Assembly (NCBI GenBank): GCA_017410195.1
Contig: JAFQRF010000048.1
Location: 1-42,321, forward strand
DNA from: Clostridia bacterium
Lineage (GTDB): Bacteria > Bacillota > Clostridia > Oscillospirales > Acutalibacteraceae
Direction: 5' to 3'
DNA length: 42,321 bases
Of this stretch, positions 15,355 to 23,365 are shown piece by piece. Within the stretch, counting starts at the first letter, position 1; each line of letters begins with the position of its first letter. The notes under the pieces were generated by a model. That model saw only the letters and a program-made list of their open reading frames with translations. It was not told the origin of the DNA and did no database searches. The translations under genes and the position numbers were made by a program.

Positions 15355-16635
15355 TCAAAAATTATTAATTAAATATTCTCTGATTTCTCCTGCAAGATAA
15401 AACGATCCGCATACAATCATCGCATCTTCCGGCTGCAAAATATTTATTGCAGCTTTAACGGCTTTTAAGGGTTCGGGAAAATCATAACAGTTTTTGCAAA
15501 ACTCAGAAGCAGCATTCATCAATTCATCACTCGGTAGCGCTCTCGGCACATCAGCTTTTGTTGAAATAAATGTTTCTGCAAAAGGAACAACTTTTTTAAG
15601 ATAAGAATTATAATCCTTATCAGCCATCATTGAAGAAACCATTATAATTCTTTTATTGTTCAGATGTTTTTGAACAAATAACGATAATGCCTCTGCGCAT
15701 CCTTCGTTATGACCGCCGTCAAGGATAATAACGGGCTTTTTCTTTATAAGTTCCATTCTTGCAGGCATAACTGAAATTTCAATACCGGATTTAATTGATT
15801 CCTCGGAAATAATAAAATTAAATCTTTCAAGCGATTTAACCGCCTCAATTGCCGTGCAAGAATTATACACCATGTGTTTACCGGCAAGAGGCAATTTATA
15901 TTTTATTCCGCAGTAACATACTTCAGTTCCGTCAAAAGTTTCCTCTTCTGTCGAAAGATTTTTAATATCAGGTATTCTGAATGAATTATGCTTTTTTTCG
16001 CAGGTATTCTTTATAATTTCCATTGCTTTTTCATCCTGGAAAGGATAAACGACGGTTTCAGCACCGAATTTGATTATTCCGCATTTTTCTGAAGCAATTT
16101 CTTCTATTGTATCGCCTAAAATTGCGGTATGGTCAAGAGAAATGCTTGTAATTACACTGACAAGAGGTGCGTTAATAATATTGGTTGAATCCAGTCTGCC
16201 TCCGAGACCGACTTCAAGGACTACAAAATCGCAGTTTTTCTTTTCAAAATAACAGAATGCAGTTGCTGTTAATGCTTCAAATTCAGTAGGTTGAATCCCG
16301 TCTGAAGAAAGAAAATCAATCGCTTCTTTTACCTTTTCAACGCATCCAGCAAGCTCATTTTTTTCAATCATATTGCCGTTATATTGAATTCTTTCTCTGA
16401 AATCGGAAACATAAGGGGAAATAAACAAACCCGTATTATATCCGCTTTTGCGCAGAATATTTGAAATCATGGTCGATGTTGAGCCTTTACCGTTTGTTCC
16501 TGCAACATGTATAATCTTAAGCTTTTCCTGCGGATTGCCGAGCGCATTGCACAGAGCGCGGATTCTATCCATACCGGGTTTAATTCCGAACTGTTCAAGT
16601 GAATGGATATATTCTATTGCTTCGTTACAATTCAT
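15355..16635 (-). CDS. folC: Bifunctional folylpolyglutamate synthase / dihydrofolate synthase
   Basis: 426 aa, normal family length. The P-loop is AGTNGKGSTS (45-54). The folate-binding region is LFISPYVSDFRERIQYNG, the Mur-ligase-like centre FVVLEVGLGGRLDSTN and SITSISLDHTAILGDTI. The C-terminal domain has VIILDGGHNEGCAEAL. It adds glutamate to dihydropteroate or tetrahydrofolate. It sits 48 bp behind valS, as in many Firmicutes (valS-folC), with AGGTG before the ATG. A non-U-tract hairpin lies in the gap. Probably transcribed from the T-box-controlled valS promoter. Confidence 0.95.
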   Translation of the reverse strand: MNCNEAIEYIHSLEQFGIKPGMDRIRALCNALGNPQEKLKIIHVAGTNGKGSTSTMISNILRKSGYNTGLFISPYVSDFRERIQYNGNMIEKNELAGCVEKVKEAIDFLSSDGIQPTEFEALTATAFCYFEKKNCDFVVLEVGLGGRLDSTNIINAPLVSVITSISLDHTAILGDTIEEIASEKCGIIKFGAETVVYPFQDEKAMEIIKNTCEKKHNSFRIPDIKNLSTEEETFDGTEVCYCGIKYKLPLAGKHMVYNSCTAIEAVKSLERFNFIISEESIKSGIEISVMPARMELIKKKPVIILDGGHNEGCAEALSLFVQKHLNNKRIIMVSSMMADKDYNSYLKKVVPFAETFISTKADVPRALPSDELMNAASEFCKNCYDFPEPLKAVKAAINILQPEDAMIVCGSFYLAGEIREYLINNF

Positions 16636-16651
16636 AAATTCACCTGTTTCA

Positions 16652-16677
16652 AGACCCCGAAGAAGCCTTCGAGGTCT
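16652..16677 (-). other. Intercistronic hairpin between valS and folC
   Basis: AGACC-x-CGAAG (16652-16662) pairs with CTTCG-x-GGTCT (16667-16677) around a 4-nt loop with one C/A mismatch. No U-tract follows, so it is not a standard terminator. It may tune readthrough or mRNA processing between the genes. Confidence 0.5.
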
Positions 16678-16683
16678 AAATGT

Positions 16684-19377
16684 TTAGCCTAATTTTGCAA
16701 TGCTTTCTTTGAGCATGGCAATCTTTTCTGCATATTTCGCAGCCTGCTCACGCTGTGCCGCAACAACATTTGCGGGAGCCTTTGAAACAAAGTTTTCGTT
16801 TGAAAGCTTGCTGTTGACAAAATCAAGATCCTTCTGTACAGCCGCAAGTTCCTTATTGAGTCTTGCCTTTTCAGCTTCAAAATCAACAAGATCGCCCATG
16901 GGAATATAAATTTGAGCATCCTGAGTAACGATGTTAACAGCGCCGTCAAGGTCAAATGCATCAGCAATCTCAACTTCCGATGCGCTTGCGAGTCTCTGCA
17001 TGAAGATACCGCCCTGTTCAAAGGTTGCCTTATGAGCGGTAGCAATGTAAACCTTTGCCTTCTTTGAAGGAGGAACATTCATTTCCGCTCTGCGGTTACG
17101 GATTGCACGGACAGCAGTCATGATTCTTTCCATCTCGGCCTCTTCGGAAGCAAATGAAAGAGCATCGTCGAATTCGGGCCATGCGGAAATCATTATTGAT
17201 TCGCCGTCATGAGGAATTGTCTGCCAGATTTCTTCGGTAATGAAAGGCATAAAGGGATGGAGAAGCTTGAGAATCTTATCCATTACCCATACAAGTACCT
17301 GCTTTGCGCACTGAGCTTCATCGCCGCCCTTCTGGAGACGGATTTTTGCAAGCTCAATGTACCAGTCGCAGAAGATATCCCAGATGAAGTCATAAAGCTT
17401 TGCAACTGCAATTCCGAGCTCGAACTTCTCGAGATTGTCGGTAACATCCTTTGCAAGCTTGTTGACAAGGCTGATTACCCACTTATCCTCAAGAGCAAGC
17501 TCCGAGGGAAGCTTGCAGGGAATTTCGTCGTCGCCGATATTCATGAGAATAAATCTCGATGCATTCCAGAGCTTGTTTGCGAAGTTACGGCTTGCAGTTA
17601 CCTTGTCATCGGAGAATCTCATATCATTTCCGGGGCTGTTGCCGGTTGCGAGAGTAAGACGCAGAGCATCAGCACCGAATTCATCGATAATCTCGAGCGG
17701 ATCAATGCCGTTGCCGAGAGACTTTGACATCTTTCTGCCCTGGGCATCTCTGACAAGACCGTGAATAAGAACAGTATCAAACGGAACTTCGCCCATATAT
17801 TCAAGAGCCGAGAATATCATACGGCTTACCCAGAAACCGATGATATCGTAGCCTGTAACGAGAGTGCTTGTGGGATAATAATGCTTGAGGTCAGGTGTTT
17901 CATCAGGCCAGCCGAGAGTTGAGAACGGCCAGAGAGCTGATGAGAACCAGGTATCGAGTGTATCCTCATCCTGAACAATATTTTTACTCGAACAATGCGG
18001 ACATGTATCGATATCTTCCTTTGAAACAATGGTTGCGCCGCAGTCTGCGCAGTACCATGCGGGAATACGGTGACCCCACCAGAGCTGACGTGAAATACAC
18101 CAGTCGCGGGTATTTCTCATCCAGTTCATGTAATTCTTTGTGAAACGCTCGGGAACGAATACCGTTTCACCCTTTTCAACTGCTTCGATTGCAGGCTTTG
18201 CAAGGGGTTCCATGCGAACAAACCACTGTTTTGAAACCATAGGTTCAATGCTTGTGTGGCAACGGTAGCAAGTGCCTACTTCGTGAGCACGGGGTTCAAT
18301 TTCTTTAATATATCCACCGGCTTCAAGATCCGCGAGGATAGCCTTGCGAGCCTCAAGAGTTGTCATACCGGCGTATTTGCCGCAATCAAGAACTTCGGGT
18401 TCATCGGCAGCCGCCTTGCCACTGGCAATAAGTTCATCATAAACCGCTTTATCGGCAGCACCCGTCAGATGTCCGTCATAAGTGAAGGTTCTGACCATGG
18501 GAAGATTGTGACGGAGACCAACCTCAAAATCGTTGGGATCATGGGCGGGAGTGATTTTAACAACACCCGTACCCTTTGTCATATCTGCATGTTCATCACA
18601 AACGATGGGAATTTCTTTATTGAGCAAAGGAAGGATAACATGGCAACCGTGAAGATGTGCATAACGTTCGTCCTCAGCGTTGATAGCAACAGCGGTATCG
18701 CCGAGCATTGTTTCGGGTCTTGTGGTTGCAAGCTCAAGCTTTTCGCCTGTTTCTTTAACAGTATAAAGAAGATGCCAGAAGTTGCTGTCCTGCTCTTCAT
18801 ATTCAACTTCTGCATCAGAAATCGATGTATTGCAGTGTGGACACCAGTTAACCATTCTGTTGCCTCTGTAAATAAGGTCTTTTTCATAAAGTCTTACGAA
18901 AACTTCACGAACTGCTCTGCTGCAGCCTTCGTCAAGAGTGAATCTTTCTCTCTCCCAGTCGCAGGATGAACCCATCTTCTTGAGCTGTTCGATAATGCGT
19001 CCGCCGTATTTTTCTTTCCAATCCCATGCGCGTACAAGGAAACCGTCTCTGCCGAGATCATCTTTGGTGAGACCTTCTTTTGCCATTGCTTCAACGATCT
19101 TTGCTTCCGTAGCAATTGAAGCGTGGTCGGTTCCGGGAAGCCAGAGTGCATCATAGCCCTGCATTCTTCTCCATCGGATAAGGATATCCTGGAGAGTATT
19201 ATCGAGTGCATGACCCATATGAAGCTGACCGGTGATATTGGGAGGCGGAATAACGATTGTATAAGGCTTTTTATCGGGTTCGTTTTTGGCGTGGAAATAG
19301 TTTCCTTTTAGCCAGAAGTCATAAATTCGATCCTCAACGTTTTTCGGATCATACTGCTTGGCAAGCTCTTTTGCCAT
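16684..19377 (-). CDS. valS: Valyl-tRNA synthetase
   Basis: 897 aa, full length. Class I signatures are IPPPNITGQLHMGHALDN (43-60, HIGH motif as HMGH) and GRKMSKSLGNG near 550 (KMSKS). CP1 editing-domain features include TTRPETMLGDTAVAI. The tRNA-binding C-terminal coiled coil is at about 835-895 (EKARLNKELAAVQKDLDFV). It charges tRNA-Val and edits threonine. AAGGATG precedes the ATG by about 8 nt. A T-box leader and strong promoter lie upstream, so expression should follow uncharged tRNA-Val. Confidence 0.98.
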   Translation of the reverse strand: MAKELAKQYDPKNVEDRIYDFWLKGNYFHAKNEPDKKPYTIVIPPPNITGQLHMGHALDNTLQDILIRWRRMQGYDALWLPGTDHASIATEAKIVEAMAKEGLTKDDLGRDGFLVRAWDWKEKYGGRIIEQLKKMGSSCDWERERFTLDEGCSRAVREVFVRLYEKDLIYRGNRMVNWCPHCNTSISDAEVEYEEQDSNFWHLLYTVKETGEKLELATTRPETMLGDTAVAINAEDERYAHLHGCHVILPLLNKEIPIVCDEHADMTKGTGVVKITPAHDPNDFEVGLRHNLPMVRTFTYDGHLTGAADKAVYDELIASGKAAADEPEVLDCGKYAGMTTLEARKAILADLEAGGYIKEIEPRAHEVGTCYRCHTSIEPMVSKQWFVRMEPLAKPAIEAVEKGETVFVPERFTKNYMNWMRNTRDWCISRQLWWGHRIPAWYCADCGATIVSKEDIDTCPHCSSKNIVQDEDTLDTWFSSALWPFSTLGWPDETPDLKHYYPTSTLVTGYDIIGFWVSRMIFSALEYMGEVPFDTVLIHGLVRDAQGRKMSKSLGNGIDPLEIIDEFGADALRLTLATGNSPGNDMRFSDDKVTASRNFANKLWNASRFILMNIGDDEIPCKLPSELALEDKWVISLVNKLAKDVTDNLEKFELGIAVAKLYDFIWDIFCDWYIELAKIRLQKGGDEAQCAKQVLVWVMDKILKLLHPFMPFITEEIWQTIPHDGESIMISAWPEFDDALSFASEEAEMERIMTAVRAIRNRRAEMNVPPSKKAKVYIATAHKATFEQGGIFMQRLASASEVEIADAFDLDGAVNIVTQDAQIYIPMGDLVDFEAEKARLNKELAAVQKDLDFVNSKLSNENFVSKAPANVVAAQREQAAKYAEKIAMLKESIAKLG

Positions 19378-19410
19378 AAGAAATCATCCTTTCTTCTTTC
19401 GTGAGACATA

Positions 19411-19692
19411 AAAAAATCGTCTCACAGATTCATAATAAATCAATGAGACGAGTAAAATTTATACCCGCGGTACCACTCAAATTGCATCTTACGACGCCGC
19501 TCTTTGGGTTCTGACAAACCCTATGCATTAACGCAGCAATCACGGAAAGGTTCTACTGATGCGAAAAGCACTTTCTTCCTTTCGGTTCAGGGGCTACAAC
19601 AAAACGCCTGCCGCACATCGGCTTTCACCATACCGCCGACTCTCTGAGAGCACATCTGCGCTGCCCTCCCCGTCAAAACCTTTAATATTAAG
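19411..19692 (-). promoter_or_regulatory. T-box riboswitch leader of valS
   Basis: This fills the only gene-free stretch over 300 bases. The minus strand shows the stem I block AGAGAGTCGGCGGTATGGTG followed by AAAGCCGATG, then CCCCTGAACC and the T-box core AGTGGTACCGCGGG (19464-19478). A terminator stem follows: CGTCTCA (19444-19450 on minus) with TGAGACG (19418-19424), then ATTTTTTT. Binding of uncharged tRNA by the specifier and T-box should favour the antiterminator and switch valS on. Several GUN triplets (GUU, GUU, GUA) lie just before CCCCTGAACC, consistent with a valine specifier, but I cannot fix which one is read. Confidence 0.95.
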
Positions 19693-19699
19693 TTGATTA

Positions 19700-19728
19700 A
19701 TTCTATCATATAAAATTTTTCTTGTCAA
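19700..19728 (-). promoter_or_regulatory. Sigma-A promoter of valS
   Basis: Minus strand: TTGACA (19723-19728), 17-nt spacer, TAGAAT (19700-19705). The predicted start near 19692 leaves the whole T-box in the leader. Confidence 0.85.
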
Positions 19729-19734
19729 TATAAT

Positions 19735-20568
19735 TTATTCAGAAACTCCGTAAAAATCAAGCAAAGCGGGATTAATGACCGTGTCGGTGTAATCAAAGCA
19801 TGAGCTGTGACCGCCGCCGACAATCATAAGTTCACGGCACCCTTCAATAGATTTGGTAATCATCTTAGAATGCCAGCGCTGAATCATATCGTGTTCGCCG
19901 AAGATGTTGAGAACAGGCACCTTGATTGCTGAAATATCCTCAAATGTAAGGCTCGGCTGACCGACCATCATGCCTTTAATGTCACGGCGGATTTTTGTTT
20001 CGTCATCGCCGTAAATCCAGGCTTCAATGCAAAGCACGATGTATTGATATGTTATCTGAATCTGGTCAAATGTGTTTGTTCCGAATGTGTTGATGTTTGA
20101 ACCCATAATCGCCAAAGATTTGACTCTGTCCTGATGAGCGAGAGTGAAAACAACGCCGAGGTTACCGCCGTCGCTGAATCCGAAAATATTGGTTTTTTCT
20201 ATCTTGAGATAATCAAGAAGCTTCACCAGATCCTCAGCCATAGTTTCAAAATTCATTGTGCCGTCGACCCATCCTGACTTTCCTGTACCTCTGGGCGAAA
20301 CGGTTATGACTCTGAAATGCTTTGACATTTCGGGCAGAATGCTGCCGTCAAAGCAGTGCATATCTCCCCCGTTGGGAGGAAGAAGCAAAAGAGGCTCGCC
20401 GTCTGCAATGCCGTAGATGCCGTATTCCATTTCGATATCACCGCAGTCAACAAAACCGTATTCAATCATTTCCGGAGCAGACATATCTTCTGCATTTGCG
20501 AAAGAAAATGAGCCAATGAGAACTGACAAAACGAGAAATACAGATGTAATTTTTATACATTTTTTCAT
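19735..20568 (-). CDS. Exported alpha/beta-fold hydrolase
   Basis: 277 aa with a signal peptide: MKKCIK, hydrophobic 7-22, cleavage likely after ANA (residue 26). The catalytic triad is visible: Ser132 in GFSDGG, Asp227 in FGEHDMI and His254 in GGGHSS. The oxyanion region is LLPPNGGDMH. Proteins of this type are esterases, lipases or peptidases; the substrate is not evident. Own promoter upstream (20588-20615). Cys4 is not in a lipobox. It ends 7 bp before the valS -35 box. The fold is certain, the substrate unknown. Confidence 0.85.
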   Translation of the reverse strand: MKKCIKITSVFLVLSVLIGSFSFANAEDMSAPEMIEYGFVDCGDIEMEYGIYGIADGEPLLLLPPNGGDMHCFDGSILPEMSKHFRVITVSPRGTGKSGWVDGTMNFETMAEDLVKLLDYLKIEKTNIFGFSDGGNLGVVFTLAHQDRVKSLAIMGSNINTFGTNTFDQIQITYQYIVLCIEAWIYGDDETKIRRDIKGMMVGQPSLTFEDISAIKVPVLNIFGEHDMIQRWHSKMITKSIEGCRELMIVGGGHSSCFDYTDTVINPALLDFYGVSE

Positions 20569-20587
20569 AATTAATCACTCCTGATAA

Positions 20588-20615
20588 ATTATATCACATT
20601 TTAAAAATTTTTCAA
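20588..20615 (-). promoter_or_regulatory. Extended -10 promoter of the hydrolase gene
   Basis: Minus strand: TTGAAA (20610-20615), 16-nt spacer, TATAAT (20588-20593) with TGA just upstream (extended -10). AGGAGTG follows before the ATG. Confidence 0.7.
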
Positions 20616-20632
20616 CAGAAACAGGTGAAAGA

Positions 20633-22057
20633 ATGAAAAAAAACAACCTGATAACTCAAACTGCAATAATGACGGCTGTTAATCTTTTGATGCGCTCCGT
20701 CGGTGTGTGGTTCAACGCATATCTTACTAAAAAAATCGGTTCAACGGGAATCGGACTTTTTCAGCTTGTAATGACTGTTTATTCGCTTGCAGTTACATTT
20801 TCCTGTGCAGGAATAAGACTTGCAACAACAAGAATTTCCGTAGAAATCAAAACACTGAAAAAGAATGATATGAAAAAATCACTTTCACTTTACACAACCT
20901 ACGGAGGAATAACCGGCGCTGTTACGGGATTTATTCTTTTTGAATTTTCAAATTTAATCGGAAATTATGCCATTAACAATACATCAACGGTATTGCCGAT
21001 TAAAATTCTTTCTTTAAGCCTGCCATTTGTTGCTATGTCATCCTGCATGGGCGGTTATTTTACTGCCGCAGATTATGTTTCTCAATATTCGGTCATACAA
21101 ATTCTTGAGCAATTATTTAAAATCGGTGCAACAATTGTTATCATCAGTAAAATTGGCGAAATTAATGATGAATACGCATGCACTTCTGTTGTTGTCGGTA
21201 TGACTGCATCGGAGATATTTTCATTTATTCTTTCATTAATTTTGAAAAAACGCAAGATAACTTGCGAAAAAAATAAAAACGCAGTGGGCATCAAAGAATT
21301 TATGCGAATTGCTGTACCAGACGGAATCGGAGAATGCGCAAGAAGTGTTTTGCTGACTGTTGAGCATTTGCTTATTCCAAAAGGATTTAGAAAATCAGGA
21401 ACAAAATATGAATCAGCGCTTGCATCTTACGGAATCATCCACGGAATGGCAATGCCGATTCTTCTTTATCCGAGCGCAGTATTATCCTCGCTTTCTTCAT
21501 TGCTTATTCCGAATCTTGCGGCGTACAATAAGCTGGGCAGCAGAGATATAATCAATTATACAATAAAAAGAAATCTAAAAAAAACTCTTATTTATTCAGC
21601 GGTATGTTCATTGTTTTTCTTTTCATTTGCGTCTCCGCTTTCCGAAATCATATACAAATCAAAAGAAGCGGCAAAATATATAAGAATACTTTCACCGCTT
21701 ATTCCCGTGATGTATACCGACATGGTGACCGACGGAATGCTTAAAGGACTTGATCAACAGATATATTCCATGCGTTACAATATTATAGATTCAGCAATGT
21801 GTGTCGGTCTTGTTTATTTTCTGCTTCCGAAATACTCGGTTAACGGATATATATTTATTCTCTATATCAGCGAGTTAATCAATTTTTTCCTGAGTATCAG
21901 CAGACTGAATAAAATCTGCGATATCGGACTCAGATGTTTGAAAGAACACGAAGAAGGAAATTCCAGGTTCTTTCAACAGAAGATATGCTCAGGTGTTCCT
22001 TCGGTGTATGAATATCAAACATATCAGGTCCGAGCGAAACGCAGTCAAGACCATTAA
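20633..22057 (+). CDS. SpoVB/MurJ-type MOP-superfamily flippase
   Basis: 474 aa with about 12-14 transmembrane segments. The N-terminal pattern LITQTAIMTAVNLLMRSVGV with YLTKKIGSTGIGLFQLVMTVY matches the oligosaccharide/lipid flippases of sporulating Clostridia (SpoVB, YtgP). These move lipid-linked peptidoglycan precursors or polysaccharide units. Mid-protein ILLYPSAVLSSLSSLLIPNLA is typical. The last 42 codons (after RLNKICDIGLRCL) are antisense to the end of pepD and do not look like the family, so the C-terminus appears extended by loss of the original stop. AGGTGAAAG precedes the ATG. Confidence 0.85.
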   Translation: MKKNNLITQTAIMTAVNLLMRSVGVWFNAYLTKKIGSTGIGLFQLVMTVYSLAVTFSCAGIRLATTRISVEIKTLKKNDMKKSLSLYTTYGGITGAVTGFILFEFSNLIGNYAINNTSTVLPIKILSLSLPFVAMSSCMGGYFTAADYVSQYSVIQILEQLFKIGATIVIISKIGEINDEYACTSVVVGMTASEIFSFILSLILKKRKITCEKNKNAVGIKEFMRIAVPDGIGECARSVLLTVEHLLIPKGFRKSGTKYESALASYGIIHGMAMPILLYPSAVLSSLSSLLIPNLAAYNKLGSRDIINYTIKRNLKKTLIYSAVCSLFFFSFASPLSEIIYKSKEAAKYIRILSPLIPVMYTDMVTDGMLKGLDQQIYSMRYNIIDSAMCVGLVYFLLPKYSVNGYIFILYISELINFFLSISRLNKICDIGLRCLKEHEEGNSRFFQQKICSGVPSVYEYQTYQVRAKRSQDH

Positions 22058-23363
22058 TTTTACCGCAGAAAAGACCGCACTCAAGTCCTGCATGGATAGC
22101 GGTAACCGTCATTTCCTTATTAAACATATCCTTATAAATTGAAGACATAATTTCTCTGAGTTCAGATTCCTTTTTATATTCCCATGCGGGATATTCGCTG
22201 TATAAAACAATATTACACGAAAACTTATCGGAGATATTTTTCAGCTTTTCGGCAAGAGCATCTCTTTCTGAATCTATGCTGCTTCTGACAGCGAAGCCGA
22301 AACTGACGTAATCTTTTTCAGTTTTTAGAATTCCGAGATTCAAAGAGGTTTCAACAAGTCCGTCAATCTCTTTGCTCATAGAAATAACACCGTTCGGAAG
22401 ATCATTGAGAATTCTGACAACCGATAAAGATGATTCAGAACTCATTGCAGTTTTGAATCCGTTGGTTTTTTCGGCTCTGATGATAATTTGCGGGTCTGCG
22501 AAAACATAATCAGTTTTAATATAATTATATATTTCCGAAACAAATTCGGGAATCATGTCGTTACTCGATTTAACAATACAAACAGAATCTCTTGTTATTG
22601 CATTATCCATTGTTCCGCCGTTGATATTAACAATGTTGAAATCAACTTTTTCTGAAAGCATTTCAAGCACTTTGCCCATTACCTTGTTTGCATTTGCATA
22701 GCCATTATGAATTTCCGCACCCGAGTGACCTCCGTGAAGTCCGCTGACGGATATTATATATGTCTGGTTTTCGTTTTCTTTATATGATATCGGCATGGAA
22801 ATATCAGCTCTCACTCCGCCTGCACAGCTTACCCATAGTGTACCTTCCGCTTCGGAATCAAGATTAATCATTCTTTTTGATTTAATCGGAGAAAAATCAA
22901 GCGCAGCTGCACCGAGCATGCCTATTTCTTCATCAGCTGTAAAAACAATTTCAAGCGGAGGATGACAGATATCGTCCGAGTCAAGAATTGCGAGACACAT
23001 AGCAACAGCAATTCCGTCATCACCCCCGAGAGTTGTCCCTTTTGCATAAATATAATCACCGTCAACGCAGAGTTCAAGACCGTCTGTTTCAAAGTTTATA
23101 TTGCAGGAGTCATCCTTTTCCCATACCATATCAAGGTGTCCCTGAATTATGACGGGAGTCATTGACTTGCAATCGGTTGAAGCATCTTTAAAAATGATAA
23201 CATTACCTGCATCATCTGATATATTCTTAAGATTTCTTTGCTTTGCAAAATTCTCGCAGTATTCCTTAATCTTATCATTATGACCAGATCCTCTCGGAAC
23301 GGCGGATATTTCTTCAAAAAATCTGAAAACCTTTTCTGGCTTAATTTTGTATAAAACATTCAT
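21930..23363 (-). CDS. pepD: Aminoacyl-histidine dipeptidase (M20C)
   Basis: 477 aa, normal length. Metal-binding motifs of the M20C family are visible: IQGHLDMVWEKD, TTLGGDDGIAVAMCLAI, VFTADEEIGMLGA, DSEAEGTLWVSCAGG and HGGHSGAEIHNG. It cleaves Xaa-His and other dipeptides with a dinuclear zinc centre in the cytoplasm. It begins 2 bp after the GH78-like stop (AGAGG in the overlap region), so the two are cotranscribed. Its last 128 bp overlap the convergent flippase gene. No terminator is visible at its end. Confidence 0.94.
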   Translation of the reverse strand: MNVLYKIKPEKVFRFFEEISAVPRGSGHNDKIKEYCENFAKQRNLKNISDDAGNVIIFKDASTDCKSMTPVIIQGHLDMVWEKDDSCNINFETDGLELCVDGDYIYAKGTTLGGDDGIAVAMCLAILDSDDICHPPLEIVFTADEEIGMLGAAALDFSPIKSKRMINLDSEAEGTLWVSCAGGVRADISMPISYKENENQTYIISVSGLHGGHSGAEIHNGYANANKVMGKVLEMLSEKVDFNIVNINGGTMDNAITRDSVCIVKSSNDMIPEFVSEIYNYIKTDYVFADPQIIIRAEKTNGFKTAMSSESSLSVVRILNDLPNGVISMSKEIDGLVETSLNLGILKTEKDYVSFGFAVRSSIDSERDALAEKLKNISDKFSCNIVLYSEYPAWEYKKESELREIMSSIYKDMFNKEMTVTAIHAGLECGLFCGKINGLDCVSLGPDMFDIHTPKEHLSISSVERTWNFLLRVLSNI

Positions 23364-23365
23364 AA

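Noticed and set aside
18256-18969. 237-aa plus-strand ORF
   Set aside because: It lies wholly inside valS on the opposite strand and has no ribosome site or recognisable domain; a shadow of valS codon use.
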